From Alitta virens (taxonomy: Eukaryota; Annelida; Polychaeta; Phyllodocida; Nereididae), in assembly GCA_932294295.1 (NCBI GenBank), contig OW028584.1, forward strand, positions 23,681,138 through 23,745,137: 64,000 nucleotides of DNA, written 5' to 3'. Under the pieces are notes generated by a model. It searched no databases, was not told where the DNA came from, and worked only from the letters and a program-made list of their open reading frames with translations. The position numbers were made by a program, and so were the translations under genes. This document shows positions 50,436 to 62,289 of the stretch, piece after piece; the first letter of the stretch is position 1, and each line of letters opens with the position of its first letter.

Positions 50436-52985
50436 AAATACAGGTGATTTTAAATCTCTTACAATTACAGAGCATACTCAATCTTTTAAGGGAGGGGGGG
50501 GGGGGCAAGTCAAGTGAGCCCTGGGGTGACACTTGCCCCAAGAAAAACACTCCAACATACGTCTTCCATTGACCTTAAGTCAAACTCATGACTTAAGGCA
50601 ACTTCTTAATCTAATTGCAAGCAAATTTGGGTCAAGTCAAATTTGGATCAGTTAATGTTTAATGAGGGCCTCTAGGCTACCTACAGGGTGTAAAAACCTA
50701 CACTGACCCGTTTTACATGCTATTAACATGTATAGCTAGCCAAGCGCAGTGTAATATGCATGTATAAAGCCAACAAGCCTCATAGGAAAACATTATATTT
50801 GTTTAGTTCTGTCTTGATATCGAAAAGTCTCTGTAATTTGGCCAGATACATTGTATCAATATTGGTAACTTATATTGTCCTACTTTTAGAAATGTATGAT
50901 TCAGTTGAAGCCAAAACATAATGAAAAGAAATGTAAGTAACTTTCCTCCAAAACTTCCTGTTTATCTTCAGTTGTCAATAGTGATCATAAACTAGAGCAT
51001 TGTAATTTGTACAGACATCAATATAGCGCCTAAATATTTAAATATTTTTCAATTATACATCAGAAGATAATATCAGGACCAAAAATAAGAAAAAAAGAAG
51101 ATCCAAATTCTTTACGTTCACAAGCATTGCATCACAATATATGAAATCTCATGTCCCCTAGTATGTGGGCCTGGAACTCCACTTCTGCGAATAACACAAT
51201 ATAACGTGCTTTGTGGGAGAGATTGGGGGGGGGGGGGGGGTGTTTAATTTTTCCCCGGAATCCTGTCATTGTAAGGTGAAAATACCCCCTTTGAGAAGGG
51301 CTTCCATCTATACTAAGGGACTTAACGATTCAGCCATAGACCTGGGGGGCTCTTATATGGGTGCATTACAGGCCTGTGAAGCACTTAAATAATCCCTGTG
51401 CTTTATTGCATGCAGGGATCCAGTGGGTTACATGTCTATATCCCTAGGGATCTATTAGATCATTGCGCTGGGTATTGCAGTTGAAAAACCCCCATACAAT
51501 ATTCAGAGGGCTTGAAATGGTGCGACGGGGGCTGCTCAGGCCCCTCGGCTGCACAAACTGAATAGCCAAATGTTTGACACCGAAAACCTCTCAAGCGAAC
51601 ATGAAAATTTCACAAGAAACTATCATTAGGTGGAATTGAATTGGAGGGTCCTATCCAAGCAGATACAGCGGTTTTGACTAGGACAACACTGCGCTGCACT
51701 GCACTGCGGAGTTGCTTGATGCTGAGAAAGTGCTGTTGCTGCTGCTGCTACTGCTGTTTGGATCATAGTTGGATCCTTTGCACTAGCTCTGCACGGAAGA
51801 GTCCATTCATTAGCACAGGGGTGTAGGTAGGGATCGATACAGGGCTCAGCTGATTCAGGACATCAAAGTAATCGAATTTCTGCCTGTTCTCTAATCATGG
51901 TCCTGGATCAATCACATTGCCAATAACAGAGGGCGATGCAAACAAGACGGTCCCTCCAACTCTCGCATCATCTCGTCCCTAGATGGCGCCAAAACGAGAT
52001 TTGGGGGGATAAGACGCACACTCCCCAAAGATTATACCATGAATTCCAACAAGATTTAAGTCATAAATACTCACAATCCCCCAGTATTCCTTCGCGATTC
52101 AATCGGATAAAATCATTAGAAAATATTAGAAATTATGGCCATGCTTTGTCAAAATGAAATGATAAAATTTTACAATAAAAATTATTTCTTGCGTTAATAA
52201 AGCCATCGAATACTTCCATATTAATTGATAAAAAATTGTTCATTCCATAGATTGTCTGTTTAGGAAGACAGATAATGCCTACATTTATTCTACATACTGT
52301 GGAGTCCACTCTGCTTAGCCAGATTATTTTCAGTAGTTGATTGTATTTAATTTTTATGCATTTTTCGTCCCCTGAATATGGATTATATGCAGACGTAATA
52401 AACAGTAATAGAAAGAAGTTCTATAGAACATTTACATAAAAATCACCTTAAATGAGAAAAGTCAAGTGTGTTATTAATGTTAAGGTCATTTATTTTGCAA
52501 ACTCCTGCAAGACATGAAGGAACCAAAGGCAAAAACTAAAAGCATCAAGAATGTTCCTCTGTCAAATTTTCAAGAACTCCTGCTGGGTTAGTTTGGGCAG
52601 AAAGTGCTCGGATTTTGCACATAAAGTTACTCTCAGCATGAAGTCAGTAAAACTTCATTTTCTTTGGACAAAGAATGATGAGTTTGGCTCGAGCAAAGCG
52701 CAACGGAATAGTTAAGATATTGCCAAAGGTCGAGTGCAGGCTGTTATTTTAGATGCACAAGTCTGAAGCTAATGATAGTAATGAATGGCCGCTGCTATAG
52801 TTTCTTTTAGCCAATGAGAAGAAAGTAATTTGACAGTTTTAGAATATATATAAGTTGCTTCCACTGTAGCGATTTTTGACAGTTCTTTACAAGCTGCTAC
52901 AGCCCCGAGCTGAATAGCTAGCTGTGTTATGAGATTTTGTAAGTAGGTCATAAGTGTGACACAATTTTGGGCGCTCGAACGAAAA

Positions 52986-55561
52986 ATGGCCGCCGGTGGA
53001 AAAAGGTATAGAATTTTGTTTCATTAAGGGCTTTCTTAGCGTTATGTGGTTGGTTGCATGAGCCCTATTTTCTGGGCTGATTGGATCATTAGTGGGTAAT
53101 CTGTCACTAATGATTTCTTTCACTCTATTGCATGTTCTTACGCAATATTGCGTCATTATTGACTTAATACATGTTCAGCCTAATCGGCAACATAAAACAC
53201 AGCAAGCGAGTACTGTGATGCTGGATGCCCACAGCACCGGCTAAAACTCATCGAATTTTTCTAAATTCATTGGCTTTCCAAGCCGGTTCCGATCAATATG
53301 CCATTATACCATGCCTGGGAGCATATTTTGCTGAAAGAGTTGGGCCACATAAGAACTGAGCGCCTATTGATTTTGACTTTAGAGCTTTAGTCTAAATGGA
53401 CGATAATAGAGCGACTGGGAGTTTGGCGTTGATCGGCTAGGGGTTTACTTCACACTGCAGTGTTTTGGGGGTGGAAAATATGACAAAAATGCCCCTGTGG
53501 TCGAATTTCTGAGGAATTCCAGTCAAATTGCACAGAATTCTTTCATCATTTTACGACGAACATTTTTACGCCATCACGTGTCGTTCGAAAAAAGTCGACT
53601 GCTTTTGATGCGGGCCAAAAAAATTGCGCGCCAAAATGTCTGAAAAAGACCATTAGAGGCAGGAAACCTCAGAAAGGGGCTAAAAAGCACAAAGAGACGA
53701 GAAACGATGTTTTTAATGAGGGAGATTTTCACAAAACAGACGGTAGGCCGTGTCAGTGAGATTTACAACTCCGGCGCGGAGGGCTTATTTCCTTTCTGTA
53801 CGAGCTTGGGCACAGGGCTTGTCTGGTACCCTGCGGGGGTCCACGCCACCTAGAACAATAGAAGGGGGTGTTCCCTTTACCCTCCCACCCCTGGAAACCC
53901 CCTTCCAGTCTCATGCCTTCCAATCTCTTGCATATTGATTACCTTACCCTCTTTTTTAGTTCACCAGAAGGTTGTAAATCTCTTCAGTATCTGCAGTGCT
54001 ATCAGAGCATCATCTTAACTGTCTTTTGTTTTGCTCTATCTTTTGTTGTTGAATGTTCTCATTTGTGAGTATACAAGCTCATTATTTTGCCCTTGGCAAT
54101 GATGCAAAAGAAATGCTTGTATGGTATGCAAATTAGGTACTTCTGAAGCTTTTAGTCAACCAAAGCTAAGATTGGCATTTTTGCATGATTATAGGCCTAC
54201 ATTTACATTTATAGGCAAACCCAAGTTTGACTGCCAATAATGTATTCCCATAGTATTCCAATCAATATACTCAACATACATAATTTAATTTTGATAAGTC
54301 AATCTTCATAGTTCATACATATAGGCCTATATTGTTTAGAAGTGACTGACATTTGCATTTAGTATTTTTACGCCAATACAGACATTGCCATGTTTTACTT
54401 TTCGATTAAGTTATTCCATAAGGTATGTAGAATATGTTTAATTATTTCATTTTTTTAATTATAGGCTTATATAATTCTCATTTGATATTGGCAGCTAACT
54501 GTCCAATTCAATTACTTCTAACAATACACCAACCAAGAAGAGTTAGGTTTGTTTTTCATTACTGTTTGAAGTAAGACTTTTGAGCATATTTGATAGGATA
54601 CACACAAATTATAATATATGTAACTGAGACTCATAATTGACAGCAAGACTGGTAAAATTTAACAAATGCATCAAAAAATATATATATTTAAAAGTTCAGC
54701 ATAGTATTTTATAGTTCTATCATCAGACTGTGAGGTCTATTCCTAAAATCAGTCATTAGTAATTAGTAAATTATAAGTAAAACAAAAATTGGTACCACCT
54801 GATACATATAATTGTAACGAGCATTAAGAGCATTTAAATTGTTAGTTATCTTAATTGACAGCCATTTAGTTGTTGCTTTTAATGCTTCCTATTAAGTTTT
54901 ATGGCCCTTAATGGTATGCTTAACAAAGCATCGGTCATTTAGATAGAAAGCTTTTCAAAATGGCAAAAACTATCTTAACTAGTCATTATAGTCTTCAAGT
55001 GACTAATGATGCCATTAAATTACAATTTATAACTCGCAAAACAGCTTTTTTATATTTAAAGTTTGTTGTTAAAAAATCCCTTCAGGACCTCTTTGAAAAT
55101 AATTCCAAGATGGCGACCGGTCAGCCATCATCGAATCAGCTTGCAGAGTTTTGAAATGTACCCAACAGCCGTACTGTCTGTTAAGTGTGGTGATAGCATG
55201 ATGAAGAGTACTTGCTGGTGACTTGGCTTTCATATTCTGATCCTTATCAGTCATGCTAACCATTCCTTATCACATATTCGTTGTTTTCATGTAATGCAGC
55301 CAGTCATACTCCCCTGTCGGTGAAGTTATGAACTAATTCAAAATGTCATTCAATTCCATGCGAAAACTCGATGAAATACTTCCATAATATTATTGAAATG
55401 TGTATGGCGATATGAAACAAGAATCATACAGTAACTACAACTGATTTATAATTCCATAAAATGCTAATTAAGAGTTAATTTGTTTATTTTTCAGAGAGAA
55501 ATATCCAGGGGCGAAAATCAGAGCATTCGTGGATGAACTGCTGAACAACTTGAATTCATAA
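52986..55561 (+). CDS. Possible small spliced gene (doubtful)
   Basis: Two exon-like pieces in compatible phase. A short first exon (52986-53005) reads MAAGGK plus two bases and ends at AAAAAG/GTATAG, preceded by a CCAAT-type motif (about 52811) and a TATA-like ATATATATAA (about 52845). A terminal exon (55495-55561) follows TTTATTTTTCAG, supplies the single base needed and reads EKYPGAKIRAFVDELLNNLN then S and TAA. Direct joining gives about 28 residues, so one or more internal exons are probably missing; 53960-54064 has an acceptor and a GTGAGT donor and keeps phase, but its translation is not persuasive. I do not recognise the protein. Chance agreement of short signals is quite possible. 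Confidence 0.22.
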
Positions 55562-56002
55562 CATGGTAATCAATGATTCGAACGATTTCTAATGTACTAT
55601 ATTAACTTCATCAAATTTAAGTGAGATTAATACGTCTAAATACACAACTTTTGATCTTGTCATCAATAATATATCGATTGTTGGAAAGTATGTCACATGT
55701 GTTGAATTTAAATTAGTTAAGTCTTTGTCGTACAAATTGTAGAAAAAATTATAATACGGAAACTGGTTGTTATTGACAAATTCAATCAAAATGTGTGCAT
55801 GATATGAATGTTGATATTTCGTTTACATAACGTTCAGCACTTTATCATTGACTGCCATTCTTTGTTCGTTAAACCACACAACAGTTTTTGCCATAATAAA
55901 GGGCACCAAAAGGGCATGGGGTGAATCTGTTTTTGTGAGGATGAGCAGAGGGTATTATCCTTTACCCCAAGGGTAAAGCAACATGCAAAGAGTAGCTTTT
56001 CT

Positions 56003-56031
56003 ACAGCAGCAGCAGCAGCAGCAGCAGCAGC
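56003..56031. repeat. CAG trinucleotide tract
   Basis: Nine uninterrupted AGC units; other short CAG/CTG tracts are at about 11373-11390, 27637-27652, 28558-28580, 34552-34579 and 51733-51756. Confidence 0.9.
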
Positions 56032-58419
56032 ATCACCTAGCCAGCAGGGTGAGAGAAGGGTTATTTGATCTAGTCTATAGACCCATGTCAAGGGGTTGAT
56101 GGTGGGGTTGACAGGGTGGAGATTGCACCCCAACATTCTGCCCCATCCTGACAGCCCAGGCAGCTGCTTGCCCCACTTATTACCCTCTTCTGGGTTCAGG
56201 GTTCTACCGGGTGCCCCCTCCCTGTTCATGTAGCTATGTAGCTTCTCTGCTGCCTAGAAGTGACCCCTCTGTATTTACCCTTCTAGGCATAGTCCAGAAT
56301 TCTAGGCATTTAAACTGTAAGACCTGTACGAAATAACACAGGAAATAAGAGCCCTCTAATAGCTATAACACATTTCCTGCAGAAAAAAAAAATTATATTA
56401 CAATTATGAAAACGAAATATTTCAACTGATTAATAACAATCTCATGTGACTGACAGCATTTGGAATACGAATGCACAACAGTGGCATACAAAAAACAACA
56501 AAACATTAATTCTATCGAAAACAAAATTATTTGAATATACAATATGTAATCCACAATACCAATTTCTTGTAACACAAGTAGATAATTTATAACGAAATCC
56601 AAATTATGAAAATTAATCATGCACTGCTGTAATTAATGAATCATACCCTACTGTAGTTAAACTCATAAATAGATGTAAGATTTATATTCGCATATCAAAC
56701 ATTAAACCTAAACTATTACTGCAGCCTTAAATGCTTGTACTTTAACGATTTAAAGTATATTTTAAAGTCGGACTTTCAAGAACTGTACTGACTATAGATC
56801 TGCACAATTCATTCACTTTCAGTGAGGCAGAAAAACAGCCAAGTGTATTACCCTCCCCTTTAGAAATAGCTTGGACTACAGGGAAATAGCCAGTAAACAC
56901 CCCCTACCCCTGTACCACCCTACGGCCTATACTATGACACGGTTCACATATCCCCATATCATATCAATTACCCCTTTCTACAGGGCACAATTTGTTTCCA
57001 TGTTGCATATATTTGGTGTTCATTTCACATGCATTTGATCTCTCTGTATTCTAAGCATTATTTTGTAAATAACCCTCCCAATTTGGGCCCAATATTATAG
57101 GCAATTTGGAGTTGAATAGCGAGGAAATTATGTCATATTTGGTAGAGGGCATTGCTTTGTTGTAAGTTTGCATTGCAATACAGCATATATATGAATATAG
57201 ACATGGCTATACATGTATATTTATGACAATTTTTCCCATTCAAGTACAATGGGTAGTGGAGATTAAAAAAAAATGTAAAAAAAAAAATAAAAAAAAAATT
57301 CTGTATTCAAATATTATAGAAATTCAACAAAAAAACCCGAAGGCCAAATAATGCTCCGTTAAAATACAAATACGGAAGCCATATACATAAGTTTTGCAAT
57401 ATAATAAATGATCCACAAAATTCTTTTATGTATATCTGCAGTCATACATCATGCAAAAACATTACTCGTACATGAAAAAAGCCATAAAAAATTCCAACTA
57501 ATAATGATAAAAACACGATAAAAAGTCTGAAGCTTACATGTGTTTTCATACCACAGTGTCAAGTTTTTCTTGTAAAACACTTCATCATGTCACTTGCTAT
57601 CGAAAACGATCTTTTTTCGAATTAATTTAATAACTTAGTCATATATTAACATAGATAATTGTGTGCCAAATCATGTACAAATATGTATTACATTTAAAAA
57701 ATATACATATTATTGATATTGATTCCATCATGTCGAATTAATGTCAAGATGAAAAAATAAATAAAAGGAGTGAAAAGCAAGCTAATTTGCTGTATAGTGC
57801 TTTTGATATATAGGCCTACTGTATTCTTTGCCCCAAACATAACAATTTGCATAACAAAATTTACCTTTCATTTGGATATCTTGCAAAATATCATTTTTTA
57901 TTTTAAAAAATTGCTTAATTTTTTTTCCCCTTTTTTTGTGTGCAAAAAAGCAATGAAAATAGCACTAGGGTAATATATAATATTCGACATAAAAACTGTG
58001 TAACTGATATCATAGGCATAATTGAAAACACCGCTGTTATGGTTTCTATAATTTCAATTTTTTATGACTCAAAATATTCAGCACAGAGTCAAAAGAAACT
58101 CAGAAATGTTTCCATTAAACTAGCATTCAAACCTGTATCATCATCTGTTGCAATCTAGACATAATCTTTCTTATTTCGTTCCACTTTTTTAAAGTTGTAG
58201 ATCAAAATGAACTGTTAACAATTTGAATGAAGTTTTAAGTTCTTGTGTGGCACTTTTAACTTCTGAGCTTCAAGTTTTACAAAGTGGTGGAGGAATTAGA
58301 TATCTGCTTGGCTGATTTTTCTGTTCAGTTGTCAAGGTGTCATCCAAAATCTTTCTGAGAGACAGGCTAGGTAGTTTCGTGCACATAAAGAGACTTTACA
58401 ATGCACAATACATTGTTTA

Positions 58420-58437
58420 GGGGGGGGGGGGGGGGGG
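58420..58437. repeat. 18-base G homopolymer
   Basis: The longest of many G/C runs in this AT-rich window. Confidence 0.95.
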
Positions 58438-59613
58438 TAGCTCCAAATAATTATTTAAACTGATATATAACTCACACATTTCGTTTATCTCAAAATATGG
58501 CAATTAGACTACAACAAAAGTGAAGTCACTCATATATAATATGGCAAAAATAAGACAGTTTATTGAACTAAAATCGTTATTTTGAAAATTTAGATATTCA
58601 AATTGATAATGCTTTTATGTGCAAATAACGAATTTTGAATTTGTTTTACAATACTTGGAAAAAATAGATCATTTTAAATTTAGATAGTTCGTAAACTTTA
58701 CCAATATTAAACATTTTGTGTCATAAAAGTATTCAAAATTCATCAGATACCTTATCGTTCATTTTGATAGTCTTATAACAAAATTGGGATAGCGCCTCCC
58801 TCTCCCTTATAAGGAAAACTAGTGAACCCTGTTTCTAAGGTTATTCTCACTTTGAGATCAAAGGGCAGGGTAGGGAGATGAGGGGCCAGTTGTCAGGGTA
58901 TGAAATATCACCCCCATTTTGTTCATACCTTAGTCAGCCAGATAATTATAGCATATACCTGTTGGATCTGTCATTGCGTTTCACCTGTAAATTTTACCTG
59001 TAAATCCTTCGCCATTATTTGAGGCTTGGCCTGAGACTTGTCAACTGATCTCACAAGAAAACCACTGTATTGGATATTTACCAACAAAAAGCGAGACATA
59101 TTTGACATCCTTTTTCACAAAGGAATCTTATGTTTTTCAAATTTCTTTCAAATTGCTGGTATTAAGTCTAAAAGCCATCCAAAGTATCGAAAAGTATGAA
59201 AATGCATTCCTTGTCAAGATCTTATCAGTACACTTTATTTTTGTGCCAGAGTTTTGCTAAATTGTGCAATTTTACGATATGAGCATATAAGGACAAAACA
59301 ATGCTTGTATAGAAAGGAAAATACAATGTGTATAAGTCAGTGAAATAAGCAATCAGTCCATCAGACCTTGGAGTAGAAAGGAGGGAACTCTCGGATTTGG
59401 CAACATGAGCATATCCTAATGAAAGTCTCTATTTCCTCAGATTTCATGTTATTTCATGTACAATCAGCGTCGCGCTGGCTGGGTGATGGGTGGCCTAAGC
59501 CATTTTTGTAGTCTACAATTAGAAACTACTGCCGTGAAAATCAAACCATTTTTGGTGGAGATAAAGTTATAATTCCTCCAAGATCAGATTGTCAATGCAT
59601 GCAAAATAGGCAG

Positions 59614-59655
59614 TCAATCAGTCAGTCAGTCAGCTAACAAGCTAGCTAGTCAGCC
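59614..59655. repeat. CAGT/CTAG short repeats
   Basis: Four CAGT units followed by TAGC-type words. Confidence 0.6.
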
Positions 59656-61130
59656 AGGCTGCCACTCAGTCAGTTCCATATACCTTAGCAGTATATAATA
59701 TTATTGTGTTCTTTTTAAACCCCTAAAACATACTCTAATGCAATTTAGGGAAACCATGGGATCAGGGAGGCTTATGGCCTGTTTATGACTGCAGAATAAT
59801 AGAGTCCCCCCAACCCTGCATGTCTGCAGCTGCCACTGCATCTGGTCCTGCAGGCTGCAGGAAAATGTTAAACACATCCCCAGGTCATCAATCAAAACTA
59901 CATGGCCGCCTCAGACGTTTACTTTCCCCTCGACCTTTTTTAGTCATTTGAATAAATTTTTCCCTCGTGTTATTATAATTTTTTGGAAAGTAATTTCGTA
60001 AGGCAGGCACAAAACACCAAATAATTTGCAGTGTATTTTATTAATTTATAACAATTGCTCTGCTCTGTCTTAAAATTTGCCATCTTAGATATGGAATCCT
60101 GAAATATGGATTTAAAAATACTAAATATTTCATGTGTCCTTTATGAAATTCATCATTTTACCATTTATAATTTAGATATAATTTAGAAAATAATTCATCA
60201 TAAATCAGGTAATTACTTGAGCCATAAAACTTTTGTAATGCCACCTGAATATTTGAATGTTATTGATTATTAACAAGAAATATATTGGGGTGCAACGATG
60301 ATGAATTTCAATTTGTTGATGAATTATGTAAAACCTTACCATTTGTGTGTGTTACATCATCAGCTCTAGGTGATAACCAGCAGCCTCATCTGAAACAGAA
60401 AATGAAAAGGATTGTTGTAGAACGTTTCAATGAGACCTTTCACATAGGATAATTCTTGTGATACAAATAAATGATAAAGAAAAATAAATCAAAGTCATCA
60501 TGCAGGCAATAAGCCAATTGCTTTGATTATTAACAATTTATATTATAATGCGATTGGCGTTGCAGATAGCCCCTAATAAACATTGTCCAATCATAGAGTG
60601 AATAATTGGCTAAAAGGTGCCACAATTCAGTACAGTAACACCTAATGGGTCACAAATGAAAAGGAAAAATAAGTTTCATGTATATTTCATTGAGTTGATA
60701 TCAGGCAGCAGAGTCTGTCAGATAGAATGATTGGACTATTCCATGCAATCAAGTGGTGGCTTCAGCCCCAGGCCATTGATTCAGTTGTGTCTGAAAGCTT
60801 CCAGATTGTTTCATGTTTTTTCTTTTTTCCATTCACCCAGTCCAATCAGATCAATGCAATGTTACAAGTCCCCCATTTCCAAAACAAGCACACAACCCCC
60901 CCCCCCCCCTCCCTCGACCAGGAATGAATCAATCAGTGGATCCAAAGAGAAATGGACTCTCTGATCTAACCCCTCCACCCTGCCTCATTCACATAATGTG
61001 TGTATGTTGAGAGAGATGGGACTTTGTCATGGCGATAGCACTAGCTTGTACTCTATAATGACATTGCCTAAATATGACATAGAAAAGTATTGGGAGAGAG
61101 TGGGTCGCCCTGTTTTATAACTTTGCACAG

Positions 61131-61154
61131 TAGGGATTGTACTACATTTATCTA
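61131..61154 (+). repeat. 24-bp direct repeat, copy A
   Basis: TAGGGATTGTACTACATTTA then TCTA, identical to 62266-62289, with further partial similarity after it (CCATCCTAT against CCATTCTGT). Confidence 0.7.
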
Positions 61155-61217
61155 GGACCATCCTATTTACTATCGTGTCTCAGAGCTACTGGCCTGAAGC
61201 TTAGTTGGCTCAAATGG

Positions 61218-61272
61218 CCAGCTGTCAGAGGCAGACGTCATGATGAGATGACAAGGCTGGGAGTCCACAGTG
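61218..61272 (+). repeat. Dispersed repeat, GACGTAATGATGAGATGA family
   Basis: CAGCTGTCAGAGGCAGACG, TCATGATGAGATGACAAGGC, then GGGAGTCCACAG. The GAGGA satellite array begins about 30 bp downstream. Confidence 0.55.
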
Positions 61273-61302
61273 TTACACATTAGGTTCCATGGGTGGGGTA
61301 TC

Positions 61303-61466
61303 AGAGAGGAGAGGAGAGGAGAGGAGAGGAGAGGAGAGGAGAGGAGAGGAGAGGAGAGGAGAGGAGAGGAGAGGAGAGGAGAGGAGAGGAGAGGAGAGGA
61401 GAGGAGAGGAGAGGAGAGGAGAGGAGAGGAGAGGAGAGGAGAGGAGAGGAGAGGAGAGGAGAGGAG
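61303..61466. repeat. GAGGA pentanucleotide array
   Basis: About 33 nearly perfect units, the same satellite as at 25461 but in the opposite orientation. All six-frame open frames across it are artefacts. Confidence 0.97.
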
Positions 61467-62189
61467 TATCTCCTAATCTGGAGTATGGTTCTATCTGCAG
61501 GAACAGGAACATACAATGTAGTTCTATCTGGAGGAATACAGTTTCATATCTGCTGAAACAGCACGGCACTTGATACATCCATGCAAATGACATTGCATGT
61601 CTTTTCCCTACTGTTTCCAATATGGCTGCGTATTGATCAGGGCACGGGCTGTCACCCCTGTTAAAAGAGGGCGCTTCTATCTGAGTGGCTGATCCATTAC
61701 TGTGGGGTGTCATTCATTGCACCTTATTATTAGTGCAGAAAAGCCCCTAGAGCAGCTTTTAGACCCAAAGTGCTGCCACATGAACACTGCAGCACTTGGC
61801 TTACAACACCTTTCGTTTTTATCCGGCTGGCCAGGATGTCATCATTAGGGCAAATAGAGCTAGAAGGGGCCATCTCCCCAATCCCTTTACTTAAAAAAGG
61901 TTAAAATAAATGCTGGGGTATATTGAATCATTGCTTCAAGGTATTGCAAAACTGTTTTTTAGAGTCTATGCTGGGGGATGTATAGTTAACATGGCTATAT
62001 AGACTGTGCACAGCTCACACATTACCAACAAGTACTACCAAGGTTCTATTATCTAGCAATGGTCTCACATATCATATCTAATAGTACATGGTATTCACTG
62101 ATGTCCTGATTTATGAACTTAATGAAATCTTTGTGTCATTTATAGTATTGAATTGTCTCAGTGGTGTGAAGCTTAGCCAGCTTATATGA

Positions 62190-62224
62190 ACAGCTGCAGG
62201 TAGACGTAACGATGAGATGACACC
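62190..62224 (+). repeat. Dispersed repeat, GACGTAATGATGAGATGA family
   Basis: CAGCTGCAGGTAGACGTAAC then GATGAGATGACAC. About 970 bp after the 61.2 kb copy; GTCTCAG and AAGCTTAG words precede both. Confidence 0.5.
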
Positions 62225-62265
62225 ATTTTAGTAAAAATACACTGTCATGCTAGAATTCCCATTTA

Positions 62266-62289
62266 TAGGGATTGTACTACATTTATCTA
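62266..62289 (+). repeat. 24-bp direct repeat, copy B
   Basis: Identical to 61131-61154. It lies downstream of a dispersed-repeat core, while copy A lies upstream of one, so it may belong to a separate family. Confidence 0.7.

Larger units (their letters stand above)
41945..52985. other. Gene-free DNA upstream of the microRNA
   Basis: Two X-box-like motifs (47765-47780 and 49650-49665), G runs at about 46433, 50494 and 51228, and a C run at 44181. A 110-codon frame at 46896-47228 begins with a hydrophobic, signal-peptide-like segment but is AT-driven and unrecognised. Confidence 0.5.
55562..61130. other. AT-rich gene-free DNA
   Basis: Poly(A)-rich tract at 57265-57300, a TAGGCCTA at 57811, G18 at 58420 and a C run at 60897. 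Nothing gene-like recognised. Confidence 0.5.

Noticed and set aside
61270..61713. Several frames up to 146 codons
   Set aside because: Translation of the GAGGA satellite.
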